This document shows, in pieces, positions 7,171 to 14,103 of a DNA stretch of 15,535 bases (position 1 is the stretch's first letter; each line of letters begins with the position of its first letter). Below the pieces are notes generated by a model. It was not told where the DNA came from. It saw nothing but the letters and a program-made list of their open reading frames with translations, and ran no database searches. The stretch is from CAYUTA01 sp964447605 (GTDB taxonomy: Bacteria; Bacillota; Clostridia; Christensenellales; CAG-138). Both the position numbers and the translations under genes were made by a program. The stretch is from the NCBI GenBank assembly GCA_964447605.1, contig CAYUTA010000062.1, forward strand, positions 1 to 15,535. Reading direction: 5' to 3'.

Positions 7171-7742
7171 GGCAAACCATCCCCGATGCAGAGTACGTCG
7201 CCGTCGAAACGGCAACGCACGCATGCGCAGTTGTCAACGTGGTATTCATAATAGGCCCGGGACGGCTTTGCAAACCGTTCCAGAATTGCCATCATACAGC
7301 CGCCGTGGATGACGAAGGCCGCCGTGGCTTTGTCCGGCAAGGCTTCCGTTGCGTCGGTGAAGGCGTTGCGGCAGCGCGCAGCAAAGTCCGGGAAACTTTC
7401 GCCGTTTGGGATAGGCGTTAAACAGCTTGCGGCAAGCCATGCATTGTACGCCGGATCGTCGCGCAACTCATCTGCGGTTTTACCCTCGAACAGGCCGAAA
7501 TCACACTCGCACAGGTTATCGATGATTTGCGGCCGCACGCCTGGAAACAGGATGGCGCATGTTTGCCTGCAACGAAGCAACGGGCTTATAAACACCGCGT
7601 CGCACGGTGGCAATCCGCTTGCAAACAGTTGCCGCGCCTGCGCAAGCCCCACGCTGCAAAGCGGTTCGTCCGTCCGGCCAATATAACGTTTTTCCGAGTT
7701 GCCACGCGTCATGCCGTGGCGAATCAGCAGGATGGTTTTCAT
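7164..7742 (-). CDS. cobC: Histidine phosphatase, probable alpha-ribazole phosphatase (CobC-like)
   Basis: The 192-residue product is a phosphoglycerate-mutase-fold phosphatase. It has the catalytic LLIRHGMTRGN (His9), the arginine-bearing ISPLLRCRQT, the acidic residue in LCECDFGLFEG (Glu79), PNGESFPDF and the second histidine in VIHGG (His146). CobC removes the phosphate from alpha-ribazole 5'-phosphate or adenosylcobalamin 5'-phosphate, the final step of nucleotide-loop assembly. The family also includes unrelated sugar phosphatases, so the specific role rests on its place in this operon. Its ATG overlaps the stop of the upstream hybrid remnant (ATGA), so translation may depend on ribosomes arriving from that broken gene, although a GGAG lies just upstream. 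Motifs are complete. If cobT and cobS are really lost, this enzyme would lack its usual substrate unless those functions are encoded elsewhere. Confidence 0.85.
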   Translation of the reverse strand: MKTILLIRHGMTRGNSEKRYIGRTDEPLCSVGLAQARQLFASGLPPCDAVFISPLLRCRQTCAILFPGVRPQIIDNLCECDFGLFEGKTADELRDDPAYNAWLAASCLTPIPNGESFPDFAARCRNAFTDATEALPDKATAAFVIHGGCMMAILERFAKPSRAYYEYHVDNCACVRCRFDGDVLCIGDGLPC

Positions 7743-8365
7743 AGCCGCGCTCCGATCCATGCGCCCGCGGGAGTCGCAAGCACGCAGGCTTGCAACCACC
7801 CCCCCCCCGCCGTATCGCCCGGTGCGCCGCTCACGGGCGGGCGCATCAGCATGACCGCGGCGCATAGCAGGCCGGCGATGCGCATGACTGCCAACACAAT
7901 GCGCTTTTGCACGCATTCAGTAAACGCAAAAAGCATGCCGCCGTATCGCGCATTTGATAGGTTGAGCGTACAGAGCACGGCAAGCGGGCGAGAAAGGATG
8001 AAGCCCACGTAAGCAATCTGCATCGCCGCCATACCATACAGCGCAGGGCGCAGGCAGAAGTTTGCCATCGAAAACGCCGTACGCCACAGCGCGGTAAACG
8101 CGCCGCAGCGGGAATCCTTCGTAATTTCAAGCTTGCGCTCCCGCGGCTGATGTGGCGCAAGCGCATCCACCGTGTCCATGAATCCGTTCCTGCGAATGCC
8201 GACCGTCGTGCCAAGCGGCAACATGGCGGCGATTGCCGCAACACGCGCAAGCGACGTTTCCAGCGCGCCCGGATTGCCAAGCGGCTTGGCTCTTGAATAA
8301 AATCTGGCGCGGCAGGCCGTCTCATCTGCGGGAATGATTTCTTTAAGCATAGTCTGCAGGAGCAT
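7739..8365 (-). pseudogene. cobT'-cobS' hybrid remnant (N-terminus of CobT joined to the C-terminal two thirds of CobS)
   Basis: One open frame of 208 codons sits where lower-ligand genes would be expected. Residues 1-44 match the start of CobT, the phosphoribosyltransferase that activates the lower ligand: IPADE is followed by AKPLGNPGALETSLARVAAI, the counterpart of the conserved KPPGSLGRLE segment. From about residue 47 the sequence becomes CobS (cobalamin 5'-phosphate synthase, a membrane enzyme). It reads GFMDTVDAL, then HQPRERKLEITKDSRCGAF, ILSRPLAVLC, and a GDTAG stretch near the C-terminus. The rest of CobT (about 300 residues) and the first ~60 residues of CobS are absent, consistent with an in-frame deletion. 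The CobS motif normally reading G-G-I/F-H-x-D-G is V-G-I-R58-R59-N60-G here, so its His and Asp are lost. I chose 8365 because AAAGGCGG precedes it; ATG 8350, with an 8-base overlap onto cbiA, is the alternative. It is almost certainly non-functional as either enzyme. Confidence 0.8.
7799..7808 (-). repeat. Ten-base poly-G tract inside the hybrid remnant
   Basis: Ten consecutive C on the plus strand read as GGGGGGGGGG in the coding direction, giving three glycines in GDTAGGGW. CobS relatives usually have one glycine and then an aromatic residue here, so the tract looks expanded. Its present length keeps the frame open to the stop shared with the phosphatase. Confidence 0.7.
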
Positions 8366-9680
8366 ATTGCGCCGCCTTTCTGACAAACCGATCAACCATA
8401 GCGGGATTCGCGGGGAAATACAGATGCGGAAAACCCGCGTACAGGGTGTCCGTCGCATGGATGCAGTCCCAGCGGCACCCGGACAGCGGCTTTGCCGCAG
8501 TGAAGTCACAGCCGGTATTCGCGCTGTCATAGTAATGGAACGAATGGGCGCGGATGCTTTCGCCCTGCCTGCAAAGCAGGTTGTCACGCTTGGCTGTCAG
8601 CGTGACATAACCAAAACGCTGCAAGCGTTCGGTTTTGTGTGCGGCGGCGGAAATAGCCCCCGTCATGGGGAACCCGTCCAGCGTGTTATGCAGATATAGA
8701 AATCCGCCGCACTCGGCTATGGTGGGCAATCCGCCCGCAATTGCCGCATGAATTGCCTGCTTCATGGATTCGTTTGCCGACAGCGCGACCGGATGCAACT
8801 CGGGATATCCGCCGGGCAGATACAGTCCGCCGATATTCCTTGGCGGCGTTGAATCCGCAAGCGGGCTGAAAAACAGAAGCTCGCCGCCAAATTGTGTGAG
8901 TAATTCCAGATTCTCCTGATAGAGAAAGCAGAACGCTGCGTCGCGCGCAACGGCGATACGGACGCGCGTCGCGGACGCGGGTATTCCGCCGCGGGCGGAA
9001 AGCGGGGAAGCGGTTTTTGCCAGGTTGCGCACGCCGTCAAGGTCAATGCATTCCTCCGCAAGCGCGGCCAGCCGGTCAAGCTTTCCCCCGATATCCGCGA
9101 TCTCCCCCGCAGTGAGCAGTCCCAGTCGGCGACTGCCGACCGTCAATCCGCCCTCCCGCGGCAAAAAGCCCAGCGGGGTCACGCCCGCGTCATGTGCGAT
9201 TTGGCAAAGCCCCTTGTACAGCGCGGGCGAAGCGCCGTTCCATATCACGCCGCGAATATGGCTGTCCGGCCGGAATGTACAAAAGCCTTGCAGCATCGCG
9301 CCCGCAGAAGCATACATGCCCCGGCAGTCTACAACAAGAATCACGGGCGTATTGGTTTCCCGTGCAACGCCGAACGTGGAAAGTGCGCCCTTTGTGCCGA
9401 CCCCGTCATAATAGCCCATCACACCCTCGATCATAGAAAGGTCGCCAGTTTGCCGGGCAAGCGCCGCGCATAGTTGTTCGCCTGTGCAGAAGAACGGATC
9501 GAGATTGCGGGAGGGTACGCCGATGGCCTCCCGGTGAAACATGGGGTCGATATAATCCGGTCCGCATTTGAATGCGGAAACGGCAAGCCCACGCCTTTTC
9601 AACGCGGCAAGCAGCGCACAGGTCACGGTGGTTTTTCCGCATCCGGAATGTGTTCCTGCGATCAAAACGCGATCAGGCAT
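8343..9680 (-). CDS. cbiA: Cobyrinic acid a,c-diamide synthase CbiA
   Basis: CbiA uses glutamine and ATP to amidate the a and c side chains of cobyrinic acid, the first amidation after the ring is complete. The 445-residue product has the P-loop GTHSGCGKTT (residues 9-18), DYIDPMFHR, a synthetase domain containing MIEGVMGYYDG, and a C-terminal glutaminase domain. That domain has nucleophile Cys324 in AECGGFLYLH, then HSFHYYDS, and His419 in GFPHLYF. The start at 9680 is preceded by GGAGGCGGCT and overlaps the cbiET stop by 8 bases; an upstream in-frame start at 9719 would add 13 residues that are really cbiET codons in another frame. It ends inside the start of the cobT'-cobS' remnant. Confidence 0.95.
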   Translation of the reverse strand: MPDRVLIAGTHSGCGKTTVTCALLAALKRRGLAVSAFKCGPDYIDPMFHREAIGVPSRNLDPFFCTGEQLCAALARQTGDLSMIEGVMGYYDGVGTKGALSTFGVARETNTPVILVVDCRGMYASAGAMLQGFCTFRPDSHIRGVIWNGASPALYKGLCQIAHDAGVTPLGFLPREGGLTVGSRRLGLLTAGEIADIGGKLDRLAALAEECIDLDGVRNLAKTASPLSARGGIPASATRVRIAVARDAAFCFLYQENLELLTQFGGELLFFSPLADSTPPRNIGGLYLPGGYPELHPVALSANESMKQAIHAAIAGGLPTIAECGGFLYLHNTLDGFPMTGAISAAAHKTERLQRFGYVTLTAKRDNLLCRQGESIRAHSFHYYDSANTGCDFTAAKPLSGCRWDCIHATDTLYAGFPHLYFPANPAMVDRFVRKAAQYAPADYA

Positions 9681-10860
9681 AGCCGCCTCCGCTGATGATA
9701 AATACCGGATTGTTCGCAATCAGCGGATGCAGTCCGTCGACAGGCTTTGTTTTGCTCACGCCAAGCTGCACAACCTCCGGCCCGATCCCGTGCGCGGCAA
9801 AAGCGCTGAGCGCAGTGTGCACGCTTTCAAGCGCGATCGCGTTGACTACGATACGCACAGAGGGGTTCTTTGCGATGATGCAGTCGAATATCTCCGGCAT
9901 GTCGCCGCCGCTGCCTCCGATAAAGACCGCGTCTGCGGACGGCAGCCCGGTAAGCGCGCCCGGTGCGTTGCCAAGTACCGGCGTAACGTTGCCGATATGA
10001 AACGCCGCGCAATTTTGCTCAATAAAGCGGATTGCGTCCTCCTTCTTATCGATGGCGTACACATGGCCATGATACGCCGCAAGCGCCATTTCCACCGTCA
10101 CAGAGCCTGTGCCCGCGCCCACGTCATAGCAAATTGCGCCGGGCGCAAGCGCGAGCTTACTCATCGTCACCGCGCGTACCTCGGCCTTCGTCATCGGCAC
10201 ATTGCCACGGATGAATTCACCGTCGGAAATGCCGAATTGACTGCGGCTTTCAAAGTTTGGATTGTCGATCAGCAATACCGCAGGCGTGCCGATATGGGCG
10301 GCGGGCAAGGCAGATACGGGTAGTTCCAGAATGCGCTCACATTCCGTGCCGAGGTTTTCTCCAACCGTCACGGAAAGGCCGCCAAAGCCCACGCCGGTCA
10401 GCTGCCGCGCAAGCTCGCCGATATTGCCGCCTGTCAGAGCAAAGGTCGCAGAATTGCGGCGCACGGTATCCACGAGGTTGGCGCTTCGCCCGTGGCAGCT
10501 CAGGATGGCCGCCTCCTGCCAAGGACGACAAAGCTTGGCGAACAGGTAGTTTAGCGACGACACACCCGGAACAACATCCACCTCGTAATCCGGAAGCGCT
10601 TTACAAAGCTTATCCGCCGCGCTAAAAAAGCCCGCGTCGCCGGAGACCAGCAGAGCAAAGCGTTCATAGGGTTCGCTTGTAAGAATCCGCCCGACGGGAT
10701 CCGGCGCATAGGCGGGAAAGCCGGGCTTTTTCAAATGGGCAAACTGCGCGAGCATCCGCGGCGCGCCAAGCAGCGCCTCCGCCTGCTCGATAGCGCCGTT
10801 TGCCGCAGGCGTCAGCGTTTCCCCGCCCATGCCGATGCTGACGATGGCGAGCCTTTTCAC
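9673..10860 (-). CDS. cbiET: Fused cobalt-precorrin-7 C5-methyltransferase / cobalt-precorrin-6B C15-methyltransferase CbiET (CobL type)
   Basis: Two SAM enzymes that are separate in some anaerobic producers are joined in one 395-residue chain. CbiT methylates C15 and decarboxylates the acetate on ring C; CbiE methylates C5. The N-terminal CbiE half (about 1-200) has the tetrapyrrole methylase motifs VSGDAGFFSAA (72-82) and VPGVSSLNYLFAKL (97-110). The C-terminal CbiT half starts near 205 with FGISDGEFIRGNVPMTKAEVR (typical of CbiT) and has the SAM-binding motif DVGAGTGSVTVEMAL (246-260) and FIGGSGGDMPEI. The start codon is GTG at 10860, overlapping the cbiJ stop as GTGA, with AGGAGG close upstream. 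It overlaps cbiA by 8 bases. Confidence 0.95.
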   Translation of the reverse strand: MKRLAIVSIGMGGETLTPAANGAIEQAEALLGAPRMLAQFAHLKKPGFPAYAPDPVGRILTSEPYERFALLVSGDAGFFSAADKLCKALPDYEVDVVPGVSSLNYLFAKLCRPWQEAAILSCHGRSANLVDTVRRNSATFALTGGNIGELARQLTGVGFGGLSVTVGENLGTECERILELPVSALPAAHIGTPAVLLIDNPNFESRSQFGISDGEFIRGNVPMTKAEVRAVTMSKLALAPGAICYDVGAGTGSVTVEMALAAYHGHVYAIDKKEDAIRFIEQNCAAFHIGNVTPVLGNAPGALTGLPSADAVFIGGSGGDMPEIFDCIIAKNPSVRIVVNAIALESVHTALSAFAAHGIGPEVVQLGVSKTKPVDGLHPLIANNPVFIISGGGYA

Positions 10861-11612
10861 AGCGTTCCCTCCTTAATCCGGCGTACGATTTCTTCGAGCG
10901 GCAGACCTCCCCGCTCCATGGGCCGCGCCAGTACGGCCACGGTCATTTTGCATTTCCGCGCCGCCGCCAGCTTCTCTTCATACCCACCCAGCCCGCCGGA
11001 TTCTTTAGTTAGCAGGATATCCGCCTCGGCGGCACGAAACATGGCGGCGTTCAGTTCCTCGGAAAACGGCCCCTGCATGCAAATGATGCGCTTGGCTGGA
11101 AACCCCGCCGCACGGCACGCGGAAATTCCCTCCGGCGAGGGCAGGACGCGCAGCCATACCCGCTCGGCAAACCCGTTGATGTGTGCGAGCCGTTCCGCTT
11201 CCTTCGCGCCCAGCGTGGAGAAAACCATACCTGGCTGTACGTTTAGCCATGCAATGAGCGCGGTCATGCTGTCAAAGCGTTGGCAATCGCCATCCTCCGG
11301 CACACATGGGCGGCTGACGCGCAAACATAAGACGCCCTGCGCCTGACATGCGGAGCGGATATTATCGCTTGCCGCCGTTGCATAGGGATGCGTAGCGTCG
11401 ATGACCCTGCGCGGCCGCTCGGCGCTCAGCAGCGATTCCATATCGTTTTCATCCAGCCTTCCGGTATACACGCGCACCGTACCGCCGGAGGGGAGCAGCG
11501 ATTCGCCATAGCCGCTTGTCACGCATGCAAGCGCAGGAATCCGCTTCTCCATGAGCAGTTCGACGATTTCCCGCCCCTCCGTCGTGCCGCCGAAAACGAT
11601 GATGTCAGTCAA
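10857..11612 (-). CDS. cbiJ: Cobalt-precorrin-6A reductase CbiJ (CobK)
   Basis: CbiJ reduces a double bond of the corrin ring of cobalt-precorrin-6A using NAD(P)H. The 251-residue protein starts with the nucleotide-binding IIVFGGTTEGRE (residues 4-15), then has VTSGYGESLLP, the conserved DATHPYA (72-78) and a C-terminal LLTKESGGLGGYEEKLAAA, typical of the family. The start is TTG at 11612, preceded by GAGGGGG and overlapping the cbiH stop by 8 bases. Longer open-frame starts lie deep inside cbiH and would add 95 residues unlike the family. Length is normal. It overlaps cbiET by the GTGA. Confidence 0.92.
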   Translation of the reverse strand: MTDIIVFGGTTEGREIVELLMEKRIPALACVTSGYGESLLPSGGTVRVYTGRLDENDMESLLSAERPRRVIDATHPYATAASDNIRSACQAQGVLCLRVSRPCVPEDGDCQRFDSMTALIAWLNVQPGMVFSTLGAKEAERLAHINGFAERVWLRVLPSPEGISACRAAGFPAKRIICMQGPFSEELNAAMFRAAEADILLTKESGGLGGYEEKLAAARKCKMTVAVLARPMERGGLPLEEIVRRIKEGTL

Positions 11613-12336
11613 TACGGTACCCCCTCGGCGTAACCATCCTGCCTGCAACCTCCATAGTCCCGCTGTTGCCGACGAACACCGTCGTAAACATATCCACGCT
11701 TGTATCTTTGAGCTTTGCAAGCGCCAGGACCGTCGCTTGTTCACCCTCGCGCCCGATATTCTGCGCGACGCCGCAAACGGTCTCGGGAGATCTATATTGG
11801 AGCAGAATGCCGCAGGCTTTGTTAAGATAGTCCGCCCGTTTTTTGCTGCCGGGATTATACAGCACGATGCAGAAATCCCCCTGGGCAGCACAGGCAAGCC
11901 GCTTTTCGATCAGTTCCCACGGGGTCAGCAGGTCGCTCAAGCTGATGACAACAAAATCGTGCGTGAGCGGCGCGCCCAGGATGGCCGCGCCGGACAGCGC
12001 TGCCGTCACGCCGGGAACGGCCTCGATCTCGACCTCCGGCGTTTCTGCGGCCAACTCATAGAGTAGCCCCGCCATGCCGTAGACCCCCGCGTCGCCGCTG
12101 CAAATAACGGCCACGGCTTTTCCCTCGTCTGCCAGCGACAACGCCAGCTTGCAGCGTTTCACCTCCTGGGTCATGCCGGTGTCCAGCGTGGGCTTGTCGG
12201 GAAACAGCGGGCGTACGAAGTCGATGTAGGTCCGGTAACCCACGAGCACGTCCGCCTGTTCAATGGCGGCGTGCGCCGAAAAGGTCATGCCGCCGGGACT
12301 GCCCGGGCCGATGCCCACAACCGTTAGTTTTTTCAT
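11605..12336 (-). CDS. cbiH: Cobalt-factor III / cobalt-precorrin-3B C17-methyltransferase CbiH (CobJ)
   Basis: CbiH transfers a methyl from SAM to C17 and drives ring contraction in the anaerobic pathway. The 243-residue product has the uroporphyrin-type methylase motifs: VVGIGPGSPGGMT (6-18), CSGDAGVYGMAG (79-90), VPGVTAALSGAAILGAPLTHDF, ISLSDLLTPW, and YNPGSKKRADYL, which marks the C17 branch. The ATG at 12336 follows AGGAGG and overlaps the cbiG stop as ATGA; a longer frame to 12465 is cbiG read in another frame. Fusions with a 4Fe-4S domain are known in some species, but this one is the plain single-domain form. Confidence 0.95.
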   Translation of the reverse strand: MKKLTVVGIGPGSPGGMTFSAHAAIEQADVLVGYRTYIDFVRPLFPDKPTLDTGMTQEVKRCKLALSLADEGKAVAVICSGDAGVYGMAGLLYELAAETPEVEIEAVPGVTAALSGAAILGAPLTHDFVVISLSDLLTPWELIEKRLACAAQGDFCIVLYNPGSKKRADYLNKACGILLQYRSPETVCGVAQNIGREGEQATVLALAKLKDTSVDMFTTVFVGNSGTMEVAGRMVTPRGYRID

Positions 12337-13346
12337 ATGGGTTCCTCCTGAAAACGCACCGTATAGGGCGCGATGGCAAGCGCCATGGTCACGCCGTGCT
12401 CCGCGTTTTTTTGAGTCAGCAGCCTGCCGCCCGCGCCTGCGCCCAAAACGGCGCTCCTTTCGCAAACGTTATCCACCCCTGCAACGGACTGCACAAACGC
12501 CGAAGCGGTGAAGTGTCCCGGCGCGGCGGCAAGCCTGTCTGCAGAGAAAGTCCGATACGGCAATTGACGCTGCCTGCAAAAGGCAAGAATGCCCGCCTCC
12601 TTGCGTTTCAGGTCAATGCTGTATACGTTGCGCACCGCCTCGGGGCAGCAATTTGCCTTTTTGAGCACGAGCGCAAAGGCCTCCTCGATGGCCGCCGCGC
12701 TTATGCCCCGTTTGCAGCCGACACCCAACGTGACGACGGGCGGCACAAGTTTCAGCGCCTCAGCTCTGCCCCGTGTGCGGTAGGTGATGAGCACGTCCGG
12801 CGCGTCGTCCTGCACGATGAATCCATCCGGCAATGCGCCCGCAACGGGAAACAGGCTCCGCACCCGGATACGCTCCCCCGCAATCAGGCGGGCGGAAACC
12901 CACTTGATGCGTTCCGGGTTGGCAATCCACAGGCCCCGCCTGCTTGCCCAGGCATCGATGCTGAATACGCCGCTTCGGTCCGTGGCCGTGGTAATCACGG
13001 GAATCGCGCCGGTATGGCGGGCAATGCGCTGCGATAGCGCGTTCGCGCCGCCGATGTGGCCGGATAGCAACGACACGGCGAACGTGGCGCATTCATCCAC
13101 GGCCACCACGGCGGGGTCGCTTATTTTGCTTTTCACATGGGTAGCAATCGCCCGCACGGCAATGCCGCAGGAGCCAACGAAGATCAGCCCGTCGCAGGCG
13201 GTAAGGCGCGCGTTTGTCCACGCTGCAAGACCGCCATCGACGCACCGATCCAGCAAGACGGTATCGCCGTCGCCCGACAAGCCGGATTGCAACCGCTCCC
13301 CAAGGCGCATCCCCCTGTCGCTAAACGCCAGAATCGCGAGCTTCAT
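12333..13346 (-). CDS. cbiG: Cobalt-precorrin-5A hydrolase CbiG
   Basis: CbiG opens the delta-lactone formed during ring contraction and releases the C20 carbon as acetaldehyde. It is a hallmark of the anaerobic pathway. The 337-residue product has an N-terminal/middle portion with FVGSCGIAVRAIATH (56-70), VVAVDECATFAVSLLSGHIGGAN (80-102) and ITTATDRSGVFSIDAWA. Its C-terminal domain has LGVGCKRGISAAAIEEAF, the CobE-like fold found in CbiG. The length suits a complete protein. The ATG overlaps the cbiF stop (ATGA) and follows AAAGGGA. Confidence 0.95.
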   Translation of the reverse strand: MKLAILAFSDRGMRLGERLQSGLSGDGDTVLLDRCVDGGLAAWTNARLTACDGLIFVGSCGIAVRAIATHVKSKISDPAVVAVDECATFAVSLLSGHIGGANALSQRIARHTGAIPVITTATDRSGVFSIDAWASRRGLWIANPERIKWVSARLIAGERIRVRSLFPVAGALPDGFIVQDDAPDVLITYRTRGRAEALKLVPPVVTLGVGCKRGISAAAIEEAFALVLKKANCCPEAVRNVYSIDLKRKEAGILAFCRQRQLPYRTFSADRLAAAPGHFTASAFVQSVAGVDNVCERSAVLGAGAGGRLLTQKNAEHGVTMALAIAPYTVRFQEEPI

Positions 13347-14101
13347 ACGTCCGTCCCTTTCCGAAAGCCGGTGGAAAAGCCCGGATCATACAGCCTGGAC
13401 AGCGCATAATCTTCGCCGAGAAAGCCGCCCACCGCAATCAATGCGAGATTGGTGATGCCGCCTTGCGCCGCCGCCGCGTGCAGCGTACCCACCGTACAGC
13501 AAATCACCTTTTCGTCCGGCCAGCTTGCCTTGTACACAATGGCGGCGGGCGTTTCCGGGGCATAGCCTCCCGCCAGCAGCTCCATTTGCAGCCGCTTGGT
13601 CATGCCCGCGCTCAAAAAAATGACCATAGTGGAACCGTGGGCGGCAAGGGTCCGGATACTTTCCCGCTCCGGCACGCCCGTGCGGCCGGCCATGCGGGTC
13701 ATGATGACGCTCTGGCTCACGTCCGGCAGCGTGTACTCGGCCTTGAGCGCCGCTGCCGCGCCGCAAAAGCTCGATACGCCCGGACATATCTCATAGGGAA
13801 TGCCGAGCGCCGCAAGCCTGTCCATCTGTTCGCGAATCGCTCCGTAGACGGAGGGGTCGCCCGTATGCAGCCGCACGGTCATGCCGGCCGCATGGTGCAC
13901 GCGCTCCATCACGGCGATTACCCCGTCGAGCGTCATCTTTGCGCTATTGTGGATTTCACAACCTGGTTTCGTGGTTTCCAGCAGCACGGGGTTGACGAGC
14001 GAACCCGCGTAGATAACGGCGTCCGCTTCGGAAAGCAGCCTCGCGCCCCGAATCGTGATTAAATCCGGCGCACCGCAGCCCGCGCCTACAAAATATACCA
14101 T
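13343..14101 (-). CDS. cbiF: Cobalt-precorrin-4 C11-methyltransferase CbiF (CobM)
   Basis: CbiF methylates C11 of cobalt-precorrin-4 with SAM. The 252-residue product has VGAGCGAPDLIT (5-16), YAGSLVNPVLL, LHTGDPSVYGAIREQM (79-94), CPGVSSFCGAAAAL and VYKASWPDE, the last two characteristic of the C11 enzyme. It begins 2 bases after the cbiD stop, the only non-overlapping junction in the operon. The ribosome binding site TGGAGGGAG lies in the last codons of cbiD. Confidence 0.95.
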   Translation of the reverse strand: MVYFVGAGCGAPDLITIRGARLLSEADAVIYAGSLVNPVLLETTKPGCEIHNSAKMTLDGVIAVMERVHHAAGMTVRLHTGDPSVYGAIREQMDRLAALGIPYEICPGVSSFCGAAAALKAEYTLPDVSQSVIMTRMAGRTGVPERESIRTLAAHGSTMVIFLSAGMTKRLQMELLAGGYAPETPAAIVYKASWPDEKVICCTVGTLHAAAAQGGITNLALIAVGGFLGEDYALSRLYDPGFSTGFRKGTDV

Positions 14102-14103
14102 CG

